From contig CAWJTR010000011.1 of NCBI GenBank assembly GCA_963845735.1, positions 372,001 through 436,000 on the forward strand: a DNA stretch of 64,000 bases. Reading direction: 5' to 3'. The translations under genes were made by a program, and so were the position numbers. Positions within the stretch are counted from its first letter, which is position 1. Each line of letters opens with the position of its first letter. Below the pieces are notes generated by a model, which was given only the letters and a program-made list of their open reading frames with translations, made no database searches and was not told the DNA's origin. This stretch comes from AP-15 sp963845735 (GTDB taxonomy: Bacteria; Pseudomonadota; Alphaproteobacteria; ATCC43930; CGMCC-115725). Below are positions 1 to 7,585 of the stretch, piece after piece.

Positions 1-203
1 TACGAGATCGTCTCCCACTGGTAGCCAGCGGCCGGCACCGCCGAATTCTGGCACGATTTCGAGCTTCGCCCAGCAAAGCGAACGGTGCCCGGCCTACCTG
101 GTCGTAAGCGAATTTCAATGCGGCACCGGCGATCGTCGCTATCGCCGCTCCCAGGGCCCCGCGTGCTGCAGCACTGTCGCGCCGTCCGTTGTCTTAACCC
201 TAA
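1..203. other. left edge, no complete gene
   Basis: The first seven sense codons on the plus strand end in TAG at 22-24 and could be the tail of a gene that begins outside the window, but too little is present to say. From there to the Pho-box-like repeat I see no convincing reading frame. Confidence 0.3.
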
Positions 204-221
204 CGTCACCAAAGCGTCACC
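204..221 (+). promoter_or_regulatory. candidate Pho box upstream of the phosphoesterase
   Basis: The 7-mer CGTCACC occurs at 204-210 and again at 215-221 with a 4-base AAAG spacer, giving the 11-base period of PhoB half-sites. The consensus half-site is close to CTGTCAT/C, so this is a weaker match than the pst site at 18968. It lies about 65 bases before the start codon of a phosphatase/phospholipase C family gene, a classic type of Pho target. Spacing and context support it; binding is inference. Confidence 0.45.
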
Positions 222-284
222 CTACGGCAAATTTCCGACGCTAGCGTCTCCGCCGCGTCCGCAATTTCTCGGAAGGGATCAACG

Positions 285-2518
285 ATGCGAAACCGGGTTC
301 CGCAACGCGCTTCGGCGTGTTGGCGCTTCAGACTGCTCAGCAGCGTGGCGCTCTATGCAATGATGACCAATACGATGGCGCCGCTCGCGATGGCCGGCCA
401 AGGCGGCAGCAACGATGGCAACACCACGACGCCGATCAAGCACGTCATTGTCATCATCGGCGAAAACCGCACCTTCGACCATTTGTTCGCCACCTATAAA
501 CCGGTGAACAAAGGCGAGAAGGTGCTGAACCTGCTGTCGGAAGGCATCGTCAAAGCCAACGGCCTGCCAGGACCGAACTATGCGGCCGCTACTCAGTCTC
601 AGGCGCAGGACACCACGATTTATCAGCTCAGCCCGGGCATGAGGAGCCCATACACGACCTTGCCGCCGCCATTGGCCGGGGGCGGATACGATCAGACCAT
701 CGACGGCCAGACGGTCGGGGGGCAGCCGCCCTTCTTGACGATCGCCGAGGCGATCAAGATCGAGAACGGGTTGCCGATCAACTATTATCCGTTTCTAATC
801 ACGGGAGCTATTCCCGCATCGATCCTCGGCAAGCCGGACACCCGCATCATGTATGCCGGCAAGAACGTCAACAACCTGCCGCCGGGCCCGTACCAGATCA
901 CCCCGGGGATCGGCTACAACGATTACGCCGAAAGCCCGGTCCACCGCTTCTACCAGATGTGGCAGCAACTCGACTGCAGCGCGCCGGCGGGTTCCGCGGA
1001 TTGCCAGAGCCGACCTTTTTGCATGGGTCGAGGCGACGGTCGGCGCCGGCAGCAACGGCAACCCGCCGCCGGCCGACTTCACCTATAAAGAAGGCGCGAC
1101 CTCGATGGGCTTTTACAACGTCCAGCAAGGGGACGTGCCCTATTTCAAGCAGCTCGCCGACACCTATTCGATGAGCGACAATTACCACCAAGCGGTTAAC
1201 GGCGGCACCGGCGCCAACCACATCATGCTCGGCACCGGCGACGGGATCTGGTTCGACGACAATGGCAATTTGATGCCGCCGCACAATCAGCTGGTGGCGG
1301 CGGGGACCGCCAACGCCGGCACCGTTGACCAGATCGAGGACCCCGACCCGTTGCAAAACCCACCAACCAATAACTGGTACACCCAAGACGGCTATGGCGG
1401 CGGTTCCTATGGTTCGCCCTCTTATGGCGGCGGCAGTTACAGCAATTGCGCGGACAGCTCGCAGCCCGGCGTGCCGGCGATCCTCAGCTATCTGAGCGCG
1501 ATAAAGGTCAATCCCAATTGCGAGAGCGGCCACTATTACATCCTCAATAACTACAATCCCGGCTATTATGGCGATGGCACCAACGCCTACACCGACAGCA
1601 CTCAGCCCACCAATACTCCGCAGAATGACCAGTATCGGACCGTATTCACGGTGCCGCCATCGAGCGTCCCAAACATCGGCGACGCACTGCTGGCAAAGAA
1701 CGTCTCGTTCGCCTGGTTCGGCGCCCAGTTCGATGCATACCTCGCCAATCCGTACCTCAACTACGTCACGGCCAGACAATCAGTACTGTAACATCTGCAA
1801 CTTCTTCCAGTACTCGACCTCGATCATGACCAATGCCCCGGTGCGGCAGGCGGCCCTGAAAGATACGACCGATCTGTACGCCGACTTACAGAGCGGCAAT
1901 CTCCCGGCGGTGTCGTTTGTTAAGCCGAGCGGCTATCTCGACGGCCATCCGGCCTCGTCAAAGGTCAACCTGTTCGAAGGCTTTGTCAAAAAGATTGTCG
2001 ACTTGACCAAGAGTAACCCGAAGCTGTGGGCTAACACGGCAATCTTCATCACAATGGACGAAGGCGGTGGATACTACGATTCGGGCTATGTGCAGGCGCT
2101 CGACTTCTTTGGCGACGGGACGCGCATCCCGATGATCGTGGTGTCGAAATACAGCACCGGCGGCCATATCTCGCACGTCTATTCGGATCACGTCTCGGTG
2201 TTGAAGTTCATCGAAGCCAACTGGAATGTCCCGCCGATTTCCACACGCAGCCGCGACAATCTGCCGAACCCGATGACCGGGGCTGATCCCTACAAGCCGA
2301 CAAACGGGCCCGCGATCGGCGACCTGATGGATCTGTTCAATTTCCAGACCCAAGGCGGCGGCAACGGCAACATCGGCAACGGCAATGGCGGCAATGGGAA
2401 CATCGGCAACGGCAATAGCGGCAACGGCAATATTGGTAATGGCAACAGCGGTAATGGCAATATCGGTAACGGCCTCGGTGGTACGGCATATCGGCGGTTA
2501 ATCCCTAGCGGCCATTAA
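285..2518 (+). CDS. secreted phosphoesterase (acid phosphatase / phospholipase C family), two frameshifts
   Basis: Hydrolyses phosphate esters outside the cytoplasm; the exact substrate (phosphomonoester or phospholipid) cannot be read from sequence. The start follows an SD-like GGAAGGGA at 271-278, and a signal peptide covers about the first 38 residues. The N-terminal metal-site motif IVIIGENRTFDH and the later TMDEGGGYYD and SHVYSDHVSV segments are those of the phosphoesterase family that includes AcpA and phospholipase C. The frame breaks near 1008 and 1770, each behaving as one inserted base; with both repaired it encodes 743 residues. The C-terminus is an unusual Asn/Gly repeat tail. 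The Pho-box-like repeat upstream suggests phosphate control. Confidence 0.85.
2355..2475 (+). repeat. Asn/Gly-coding tandem repeat in the phosphoesterase tail
   Basis: About four copies of a 30-base unit encode NGNIGNGNSG-like decapeptides at the extreme C-terminus, after the catalytic domain. Codons vary between copies (ggc/ggt/ggg, aac/aat), so the peptide repeat appears older or more constrained than the DNA. The copy number may vary between strains. Confidence 0.7.
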
Positions 2519-2572
2519 TCCGATACCCGCGGCCGGCGCCGGGGCAATCCCCGCCGGCCGCAACTTTGTCAG

Positions 2573-3775
2573 TCAGCCGATGACGCCGGCCGCTCGCAGG
2601 TGGCGATCTCGGCGTCGGACACAGCCGGCTTCGCGCAGGATCTCGCTGCTGTGCTGGCCCACGGTCGGGGCGGGGCGCGGCGGCAATTTTAGCTGACCGG
2701 CGATCCACAATGGGCTGGTGACGGTCAGCGAGCTGCCATCGGTGAATGGCACCAACGCTTCGCTCGCCAAGATTTGCTCGTCAGTGGCTATTTCGGCCAA
2801 GTCGGCGACGATGCCGAAGATCAGCCCGGCTTCGTCGAGGATCCGCCGCCATTCGCCCTGGTCCTTGCTAGCGAAAATCTCGTCGAGGAGCGGGATTAGT
2901 TCGCGGGCATGGGCCTCGCGCGAGGCGTGCGTCGCAAAGCGTGGATCGTCGAGCGCGGGCGAGTCCATGCACGCCTTGAACCTGTCCCAGCGCCATTCGT
3001 CGGCGGCAATCGACAATAAAATCCAGCGATCGTCGCGACAGCGGTAATGGATGCGCAGCGCATTGACGCCGCGCTCGCGGGGCGGCTGCGGCACGACGTT
3101 CTCGCCGCACAATGCCGCCTGCACCGAGCAGCCATTGGCCCACAACCCGTTGGCCAGCAGCGACGAGCCGACATAGGCGCCCTCGCCGGTACGCTCGCGC
3201 TGATAGAGTGCGGTGACGATCGCGCCATAGGTGCCCATCGCCGAGGGATGGTCGCCCATTCCCGGCAAAGACCGCGCCGGGGAGGCTTCCTCGCCGGCGC
3301 GCACCAGATGCATCAGCCCTGAGCGCGCCCACCATGCGGTCGCGTCGAAACCGGGCTTATCGGCCTCGGGGCCGGTTTCGCCATAGCCGGTGAACGAGGC
3401 GTAGATCAGCCGCGGGTTAAGCGGCGCCAATTCCTCATAGGTGATCCCCAGCCGGCGGCGTACTGGCGGCGGATAGTTGGTGATGAACACGTCGGCATCC
3501 GCGACCAGCCGGCGCAATACCGCCTGACCGTCCGGCGAGCGCAGGTCGAGCGCGAGGCTGCGCTTGTTGCGGCCGTCAAGCACAAATCCGGGATTGCCGG
3601 CAAGTCCCGGCCCGATCGGCGGCTGGGCGCGACGGCGATAGGGATCGCCCGCACCCGGTGGCTCGATCTTGATCACCTCGGCGCCGAAATCCGACATCAC
3701 CGTCGCCGCCGCCGGGCCAGCAATGAAACTGGCGCAGTCGATCACCTTCAAGCCGTCGAAGACGCGCTCGCCCAT
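2573..3775 (-). CDS. CaiB/BaiF (type III) CoA-transferase family protein
   Basis: Transfers CoA between carboxylic acids in the cytoplasm; the acyl substrate is not predictable. The N-terminal GLKVIDCASFIAGP and EVIKIEPP segments are family hallmarks, and GMGDHPSAM near residue 180 carries the expected catalytic Asp. The 401-residue length is normal. ATG at 3775 is preferred over one six codons upstream because GGGGAGA sits just before it. Near the C-terminus a run reading CVRRRDRH would read SDAEIAT in the shifted frame, so two compensating single-base indels about 25 bases apart are likely. It lies 20 bases downstream of the split hydrolase gene and was probably co-transcribed with it, so the transposon may be polar on it. 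Confidence 0.9.
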   Translation of the reverse strand: MGERVFDGLKVIDCASFIAGPAAATVMSDFGAEVIKIEPPGAGDPYRRRAQPPIGPGLAGNPGFVLDGRNKRSLALDLRSPDGQAVLRRLVADADVFITNYPPPVRRRLGITYEELAPLNPRLIYASFTGYGETGPEADKPGFDATAWWARSGLMHLVRAGEEASPARSLPGMGDHPSAMGTYGAIVTALYQRERTGEGAYVGSSLLANGLWANGCSVQAALCGENVVPQPPRERGVNALRIHYRCRDDRWILLSIAADEWRWDRFKACMDSPALDDPRFATHASREAHARELIPLLDEIFASKDQGEWRRILDEAGLIFGIVADLAEIATDEQILASEALVPFTDGSSLTVTSPLWIAGQLKLPPRPAPTVGQHSSEILREAGCVRRRDRHLRAAGVIG

Positions 3776-4423
3776 CGAGCAATCTCCCCGCAATTTCAGA
3801 GGGCGAGGCGGAATGCGTCGCCGTCGGGCACGACATGGCCGGCGGTACGGCCCGCGAAATGCGTGCCGATGACCAGGATCGAGGTATCGGCGAGGGTGGT
3901 CAACATCTGCTCGCGTGTCTGGCGCGCCGCCGCCGGATCGGAATCGGCGCTCGACGACCAGCCGGGCCGAGCGATTTGGCAGGGATGGTGCATGAAGTCG
4001 CCGGTGATCAGCGCCTCCTCGCCACCCGAGGCGATGCGCAGACTGACATGGCCTGGGGTATGGCCCGGGGTCGCAATAAGGCTGATTTCGTCGCAGATCC
4101 GATGGTCGGTTTCAATCAGATCGACAAGTCCGGCGTCAAACACCGGGGCGACTAAATCGGCGAGGACGACGGCCATGTCTTCGCGTTCGCGCTGAGTCGT
4201 CCAGTGCTGATATTCGACCCGGCCCATCAGATAGCGCGCCTGGGGGAAGGTCGGGACCCAGCGTCCCTCGACCAGCATCGTGTTCCAGCCGACATGGTCG
4301 ACATGGAGATGGGTGCATACGACCGTATCGATCGTCTCGCGGGCATATCCGGCGGCGACGAGGTCGGCGAGGAAAGTTGTCTGCATTCGGTTCCAGCTCG
4401 GGATGCGGCGGCCCTCCTTGTCG

Positions 4424-4455
4424 TTACCAAGGGGAATTATCAGGTTGACGTAGCA
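4424..4455 (+). repeat. left target duplication and terminal inverted repeat
   Basis: TTACCAAG at 4424-4431 is the host target copy. The 24-base terminal repeat at 4432-4455 starts GGGAATTATCAGG and differs from the reverse complement of the right end at one base (the second). Confidence 0.95.
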
Positions 4456-4575
4456 CGCGGCACCATGTAGAATTGCCTCAGAGTTGAAAGGCAGTCCGCC
4501 ATAACTCGCGACAAAATTGATCTCCGCAACCCGATCTTTCACGACGACAACGCGGCCCGAGAGTATCTGGAGACC

Positions 4576-5439
4576 GTGCTGTGGCCGCAAGGCCCGGTGT
4601 GCCCGCGCTGCGGCGTCATGGGTGATCGGATCACGAAGATGTCCGGCAAGAGCCTTCGGCCCGGCGTCTACAACTGCAAGGATTGCCGCAAGCCGTTCAG
4701 CGTGACGGTCGGGACCGTTATGGAGCGCTCGCATATCCCACTCTCGAAATGGCTGCTTGCGGCGCGGTTGATGGCGGCAAGCAAGAAAGGTTTTTCCGCG
4801 CACGAACTGCATCGCTGCATGGACATTAGCTACGAAGGCGCTTGGTTCCTGTTTCACCGGCTCCGCGAGGCCACTGCGGACCCTTCGCCCCCGCCGCTCG
4901 GCGGCGAGAACCGGGTTGTTGAAATCGACGAGACGTATATCGGTGGCAAGGAAGCCAATAAACACGCCAGCAAGCGCAAGCACGCTGGTCGCGGCCCGGT
5001 AGGTAAGGCTCCAGTTGTGTCGCTGGTCGAACGTGGCGGCGAAACCCGCAGCTTTCACGTTGCCAACGTCACAGCCGCGACGTTGCGGCCAATCATTGTC
5101 AAACACGCCAGCCGCAAGTCCTACATGATGACGGACGAAGCGACAGTTTACCCGGCGATCGGCGACGAGTTCGCAGGCCACGGCACCGTCAACCACTCGG
5201 CCGAGGAATACGTCAAGACCGGCGGGTTTCATCATACGAACACGGTCGAAAGCCATTTCGCGCTGTTGAAGCGCGGCGTGTTCGGTACGTTCCACAACAT
5301 TAGCGAGGCACACCTTCACCGCTATCTCGCCGAGTTCGATTTCCGCGCCAACACGCGCGATATGACAGACGGGGAACGGGCAGCCGCCTTGCTCGCCGGA
5401 GCAAGGGGCAAGCGGCTCCTGTACCGACAGCCTCACTAA
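4576..5439 (+). CDS. IS1595-family (ISXO2-like) DDE transposase
   Basis: Catalyses cut-and-paste or copy-out movement of the surrounding element. The N-terminus has a zinc ribbon (CPRCG, then CKDCRKPFSV), a helical region AHELHRCMDISYEGAW follows, and the catalytic domain contains VVEIDETYIGGKE (first Asp), MMTDEATVY (second Asp) and NTVESHFALLKRGVFGTFH (acidic third residue). Similarity appears to extend upstream to about 4516, where the frame reads IDLRNPIFHDDNAAREYLE, but no ATG, GTG or TTG is available there; GTG at 4576 is the first ordinary start. Either an unusual start such as ATT at 4516 is used, or a base error hides the real one. Otherwise it looks intact. Confidence 0.93.
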   Translation: MLWPQGPVCPRCGVMGDRITKMSGKSLRPGVYNCKDCRKPFSVTVGTVMERSHIPLSKWLLAARLMAASKKGFSAHELHRCMDISYEGAWFLFHRLREATADPSPPPLGGENRVVEIDETYIGGKEANKHASKRKHAGRGPVGKAPVVSLVERGGETRSFHVANVTAATLRPIIVKHASRKSYMMTDEATVYPAIGDEFAGHGTVNHSAEEYVKTGGFHHTNTVESHFALLKRGVFGTFHNISEAHLHRYLAEFDFRANTRDMTDGERAAALLAGARGKRLLYRQPH

Positions 5440-5517
5440 GCCGCGAACGGCTAAGCAGCGTCTCCGCGCTTTCCTGCGCTGGCGCTCTTGCCGCGAAGTC
5501 CGAGCAGAAAGAGCCTT

Positions 5518-5787
5518 AGGACACTCTCGCAAACTGCGAACCGCTGATCGCGGGATGCGCAAAATCCCGCTTGCCTGCAAATGCTCTCTGCCAACGTCGC
5601 CGATGTTCGGCGCTAAGGCGATTGCGTTATCCTGATCGGCAATGAGATAGCCAACAGACAGGCACAGCACCGTCTCGGGAACTTAGTAGTTATCAACCCA
5701 TTCCCAAGCTGAGACGGGCCGCGTGCTGTCTTCCCACTCGACCAGCACGAGGCGATACGGAATATCTGGCCTGCGCTGGCGCGACAT
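5518..5787 (-). CDS. passenger gene B, small conserved-looking protein, frame uncertain
   Basis: I do not recognise a named domain. Read from ATG at 5787 the protein begins MSRQRRPDIPYRLVLVEWED, continues STRPVSAWEWVDNY, meets TAA at about 5686-5688, and then resumes in the same frame as VLCLSVGYLIADQDNAIAL, ending near SAVRSLREC. The composition and the way both halves join suggest one protein of roughly 85 residues with either a real stop or a pair of base errors at the TAA. Its start overlaps the stop of passenger gene A (TAATG), so the two are probably translated together. The 3' end is approximate because the frame runs on into antisense of the transposase. Confidence 0.45.
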
Positions 5788-5992
5788 TACCGAGACGGGG
5801 TTTTCTTCCCGTAGCGCCGATCCGCTGCGCTCTGAAGTTTGTTATTGGCGCGCGGTTCGATATGCGCCATCACGGATGCGGCGAGTTCGCGGACCTGCTC
5901 GGCATTCAGTGTGCTGGGGTGCTGGAGGCCTTCGCAGCAAGGTGCTTTATGTAAGCCGCCGTCTTAGGCGATGGGACACGAGCTTTTGCCAT
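5787..5992 (-). CDS. passenger gene A, small protein, one frameshift
   Basis: No named family recognised. ATG at 5992 gives MAKARVPSPKTAAYIKHLAA; after the Ser/Thr/Pro stretch the frame must shift by one missing base (in a CCCC run near 5910) to continue as LNAEQVRELAASVMAHIEP and end KKTPSR with TAA at 5787-5789. The repaired protein has 68 residues: a basic N-terminus and a predicted helix. Its stop overlaps the start of the next gene, so it heads a two-gene unit inside the transposon cargo. Confidence 0.5.
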
Positions 5993-6052
5993 TGGGGGAG
6001 TTCCTGATAATGCTTAGGTTGCCCCCACTATATCAGATAGATACTGTCCCCG

Positions 6053-6269
6053 CTAGCGTATGTCGCCGTTTATGCGCAGCATGTGGTGTGAGGGGTTAGG
6101 CGCGCTTTTTTGCCCTTGACTCTTTGGGCGCCCGCGTCTAGGCTTCTCCGTCGCACGCCGCGCCGCTTCGGCGACCTCGGCGCGCGACTGGGGAGGCGCC
6201 TTCAGCAGCCGCTTTGACGAGTCGGTCGAACTCCCGTTCGACCTGGTCGTCGCCTTCCTGATCGCTCAT
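6053..6269 (-). CDS. passenger gene, small acidic-basic protein, one frameshift
   Basis: ATG at 6269 gives MSDQEGDDQVEREFDRLVKA; one inserted base in the GCCTCCCC region (near 6192) must be removed to continue as QSRAEVAEAARRATEKPRRG and end at TAG 6053-6055, for 71 residues. The N-terminal half is acidic and helical, and the C-terminal half is very basic (KPRRGRPKSQGQK), like a small nucleic-acid-binding protein. Its start codon is only 14 bases from the divergent start of the HEPN-like gene, so the two may share a control region. Function unknown. Confidence 0.5.
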
Positions 6270-6283
6270 TCGGGGAGGATAAC

Positions 6284-7003
6284 ATGGCGTGGATTAAAAA
6301 TGAACCGATTCCCCAGATAGATATTGTTGATGTAGCACCTTCACCGGTCTTTGAAGACCTATATCGCCCTCTCGGTTTAATCGTTGTAGCATTTGCAGAC
6401 CTTGAGGCCCAGCTTACACTAGCTCTTAACAGACTATTAGCTATTACGCGAGGTGAGGGAGCGGCGCTCGAATGGTTCATGCAGAATATGAGCCTACGAA
6501 TAGAATTATTTTACTTTCTAACTGTTCGTCCAATCGAACGGTTTCCTCCGAGCCCGAATATTTCTCAAATGGCACGTCAAGCATCCCATCATCAACTTAG
6601 AAAAGATGCCAAGTTAATCTATGAGGCGCTAAAACAGGCCAATTCTGACCGTAATAACTTACTTCATGGAGTATGGACTGGAGCATCAACAACCGATACC
6701 TATACAGAATACAAGAAATATCGTTGGCAGGCACAAGGCGGTAAACTGAGCCGAATCCCAATGTATGATATTACAATCAAATTGATTGAGGATGAGGCTA
6801 ACTTTATCATATCGATAAATATGAGGCTTCAAGATTGGTTAGCTAGACACCGACGTTGGGATCGACCCGATCTTTGGCCATCACCATTGCCCGATAAATT
6901 GCTTCTGCACAGTCCATTAGCTCGACTTCTAAGGGCGAACAGAAAGCAAGATGTGGAAAGACGGCAAGCGCGGCAACGCCAGCCTCAATCATCGTCTCGG
7001 TGA
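6284..7003 (+). CDS. HEPN-like passenger protein
   Basis: The start follows a strong ribosome site, GGGGAGG, at 6271-6277. The 239-residue protein is mostly helical and contains NSDRNNLLHGVW at about residues 122-133. The R-N-x3-H arrangement is the Rx4-6H signature of HEPN-domain proteins, many of which are RNases in defence or toxin-antitoxin systems. There is no signal peptide or membrane segment. The last ~50 residues (after 6843) are Arg-rich and overlap a convergent small gene, so the true protein may be shorter. Codon use is AT-rich compared with the host, a sign of transfer. The HEPN call rests on one motif plus helical context and is inference. Confidence 0.6.
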   Translation: MAWIKNEPIPQIDIVDVAPSPVFEDLYRPLGLIVVAFADLEAQLTLALNRLLAITRGEGAALEWFMQNMSLRIELFYFLTVRPIERFPPSPNISQMARQASHHQLRKDAKLIYEALKQANSDRNNLLHGVWTGASTTDTYTEYKKYRWQAQGGKLSRIPMYDITIKLIEDEANFIISINMRLQDWLARHRRWDRPDLWPSPLPDKLLLHSPLARLLRANRKQDVERRQARQRQPQSSSR

Positions 7004-7049
7004 TCTCTATCTCTTTGGTTGAATTGCTCCCGTCTCGTTCCTTCTCCAT
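6843..7049 (-). CDS. small hypothetical passenger protein
   Basis: ATG at 7049 follows GGGAGA; a further upstream ATG exists at 7085 but lacks a ribosome site. The 68-residue product includes ITETMIEAGVAALAVF and CAEAIYRAMVMAKDR, resembling small cytoplasmic proteins common in alphaproteobacteria whose role is unknown. It overlaps the 3' end of the HEPN-like gene on the other strand by about 160 bases, and it is the more natural reading of that overlap. Confidence 0.5.
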   Translation of the reverse strand: MEKERDGSNSTKEIEITETMIEAGVAALAVFPHLAFCSPLEVELMDCAEAIYRAMVMAKDRVDPNVGV

Positions 7050-7127
7050 ATTCGTCTCCCGGATTGAAGAGAGAGGAACTATCAACGTCGCGCTCGCAAT
7101 GCGATTCCAAGGCTATGCCCTGGAGGA

Positions 7128-7159
7128 TGCTACGTCAACCTGATAATTCTCTTACCAAG
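7128..7159 (-). repeat. right terminal inverted repeat and target duplication
   Basis: The 24-base repeat at 7128-7151 is the inverse of the left end with one mismatch, and TTACCAAG at 7152-7159 is the second target copy. The host hydrolase gene resumes immediately after. Confidence 0.95.
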
Positions 7160-7585
7160 ACAGGTGTCGACAATGATCCGCCGGCTGGACGTCTCGACGA
7201 CGAGAGCATGGACACTCATCCTCAGCCGGCCGCGTTCATCGGCGAAATCCGGCAGCAGCCAATCGATCGGCAGGATCTCCTCATAGGTCGCCTGGGGCAG
7301 CAGAAAGCGGCTGCCGCCGGTAACTTCGAGCTCGACGATCTTGGTCACGGTGACCGCGCCGATCCGCCATTTCATATTCGCTTGAGCCTTTCTGTCGATC
7401 GCCTGTTCCAGAACGCTGGCCACACCGCCGGCCGGTTCTGCGAGGCCGAATTCCCGGCGCAATCATTTCCCAACGCCGCCGGAAAATAACCGCAATTTTT
7501 TCTGGCAGGGCGCGTTGCAGGCGTCACGTCGGGTTGAATGCTTTATGATGCTGTAACGATCGTCGCGAGCCGATGAGGAAGCCGA

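Larger units (their letters stand above)
4432..7151 (+). mobile_element. IS1595-family transposon with passenger genes (2,720 bp)
   Basis: It is bounded by 24-base terminal inverted repeats (4432-4455 and 7128-7151) and flanked by the direct repeat TTACCAAG at 4424-4431 and 7152-7159; an 8-base duplication is typical of IS1595. It holds one transposase on the plus strand (about 4516-5439) and a 1.7-kb cargo: three small minus-strand genes, a divergent 239-residue HEPN-like gene and a further small minus-strand gene. Ordinary single-gene IS1595 elements are shorter; some known family members carry passengers. The cargo gene at 6284 is visibly more AT-rich than its surroundings, suggesting it came from elsewhere. 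It disrupts a hydrolase gene. Confidence 0.95.
3796..7375 (-). pseudogene. metallo-beta-lactamase-fold hydrolase split by a transposon
   Basis: The N-terminal part (7375 down to 7152) begins MKWRIGAVTVTKIVELE and ends at IIVDTCLG. The C-terminal part (4431 down to 3796) resumes at NDKEGRRIPSWN and carries the zinc motif THLHVDHVGW, a downstream TPGHTPGH and ALITGDFMHH. Removing 4432-7151 and one copy of the 8-base duplication restores a single 283-codon frame, which shows that the insertion caused the break. Intact relatives include N-acyl-homoserine lactonase-like and other lactone or ester hydrolases; the substrate is not determined. ATG at 7375 follows AGAAAGG. The gene is probably non-functional here. 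Confidence 0.93.

Noticed and set aside
3796..5670. A long 624-codon minus-strand frame spanning hydrolase and transposon
   Set aside because: It is a chance read-through: the C-terminal part is the split hydrolase, the middle is antisense to the transposase, and the start is a passenger gene.
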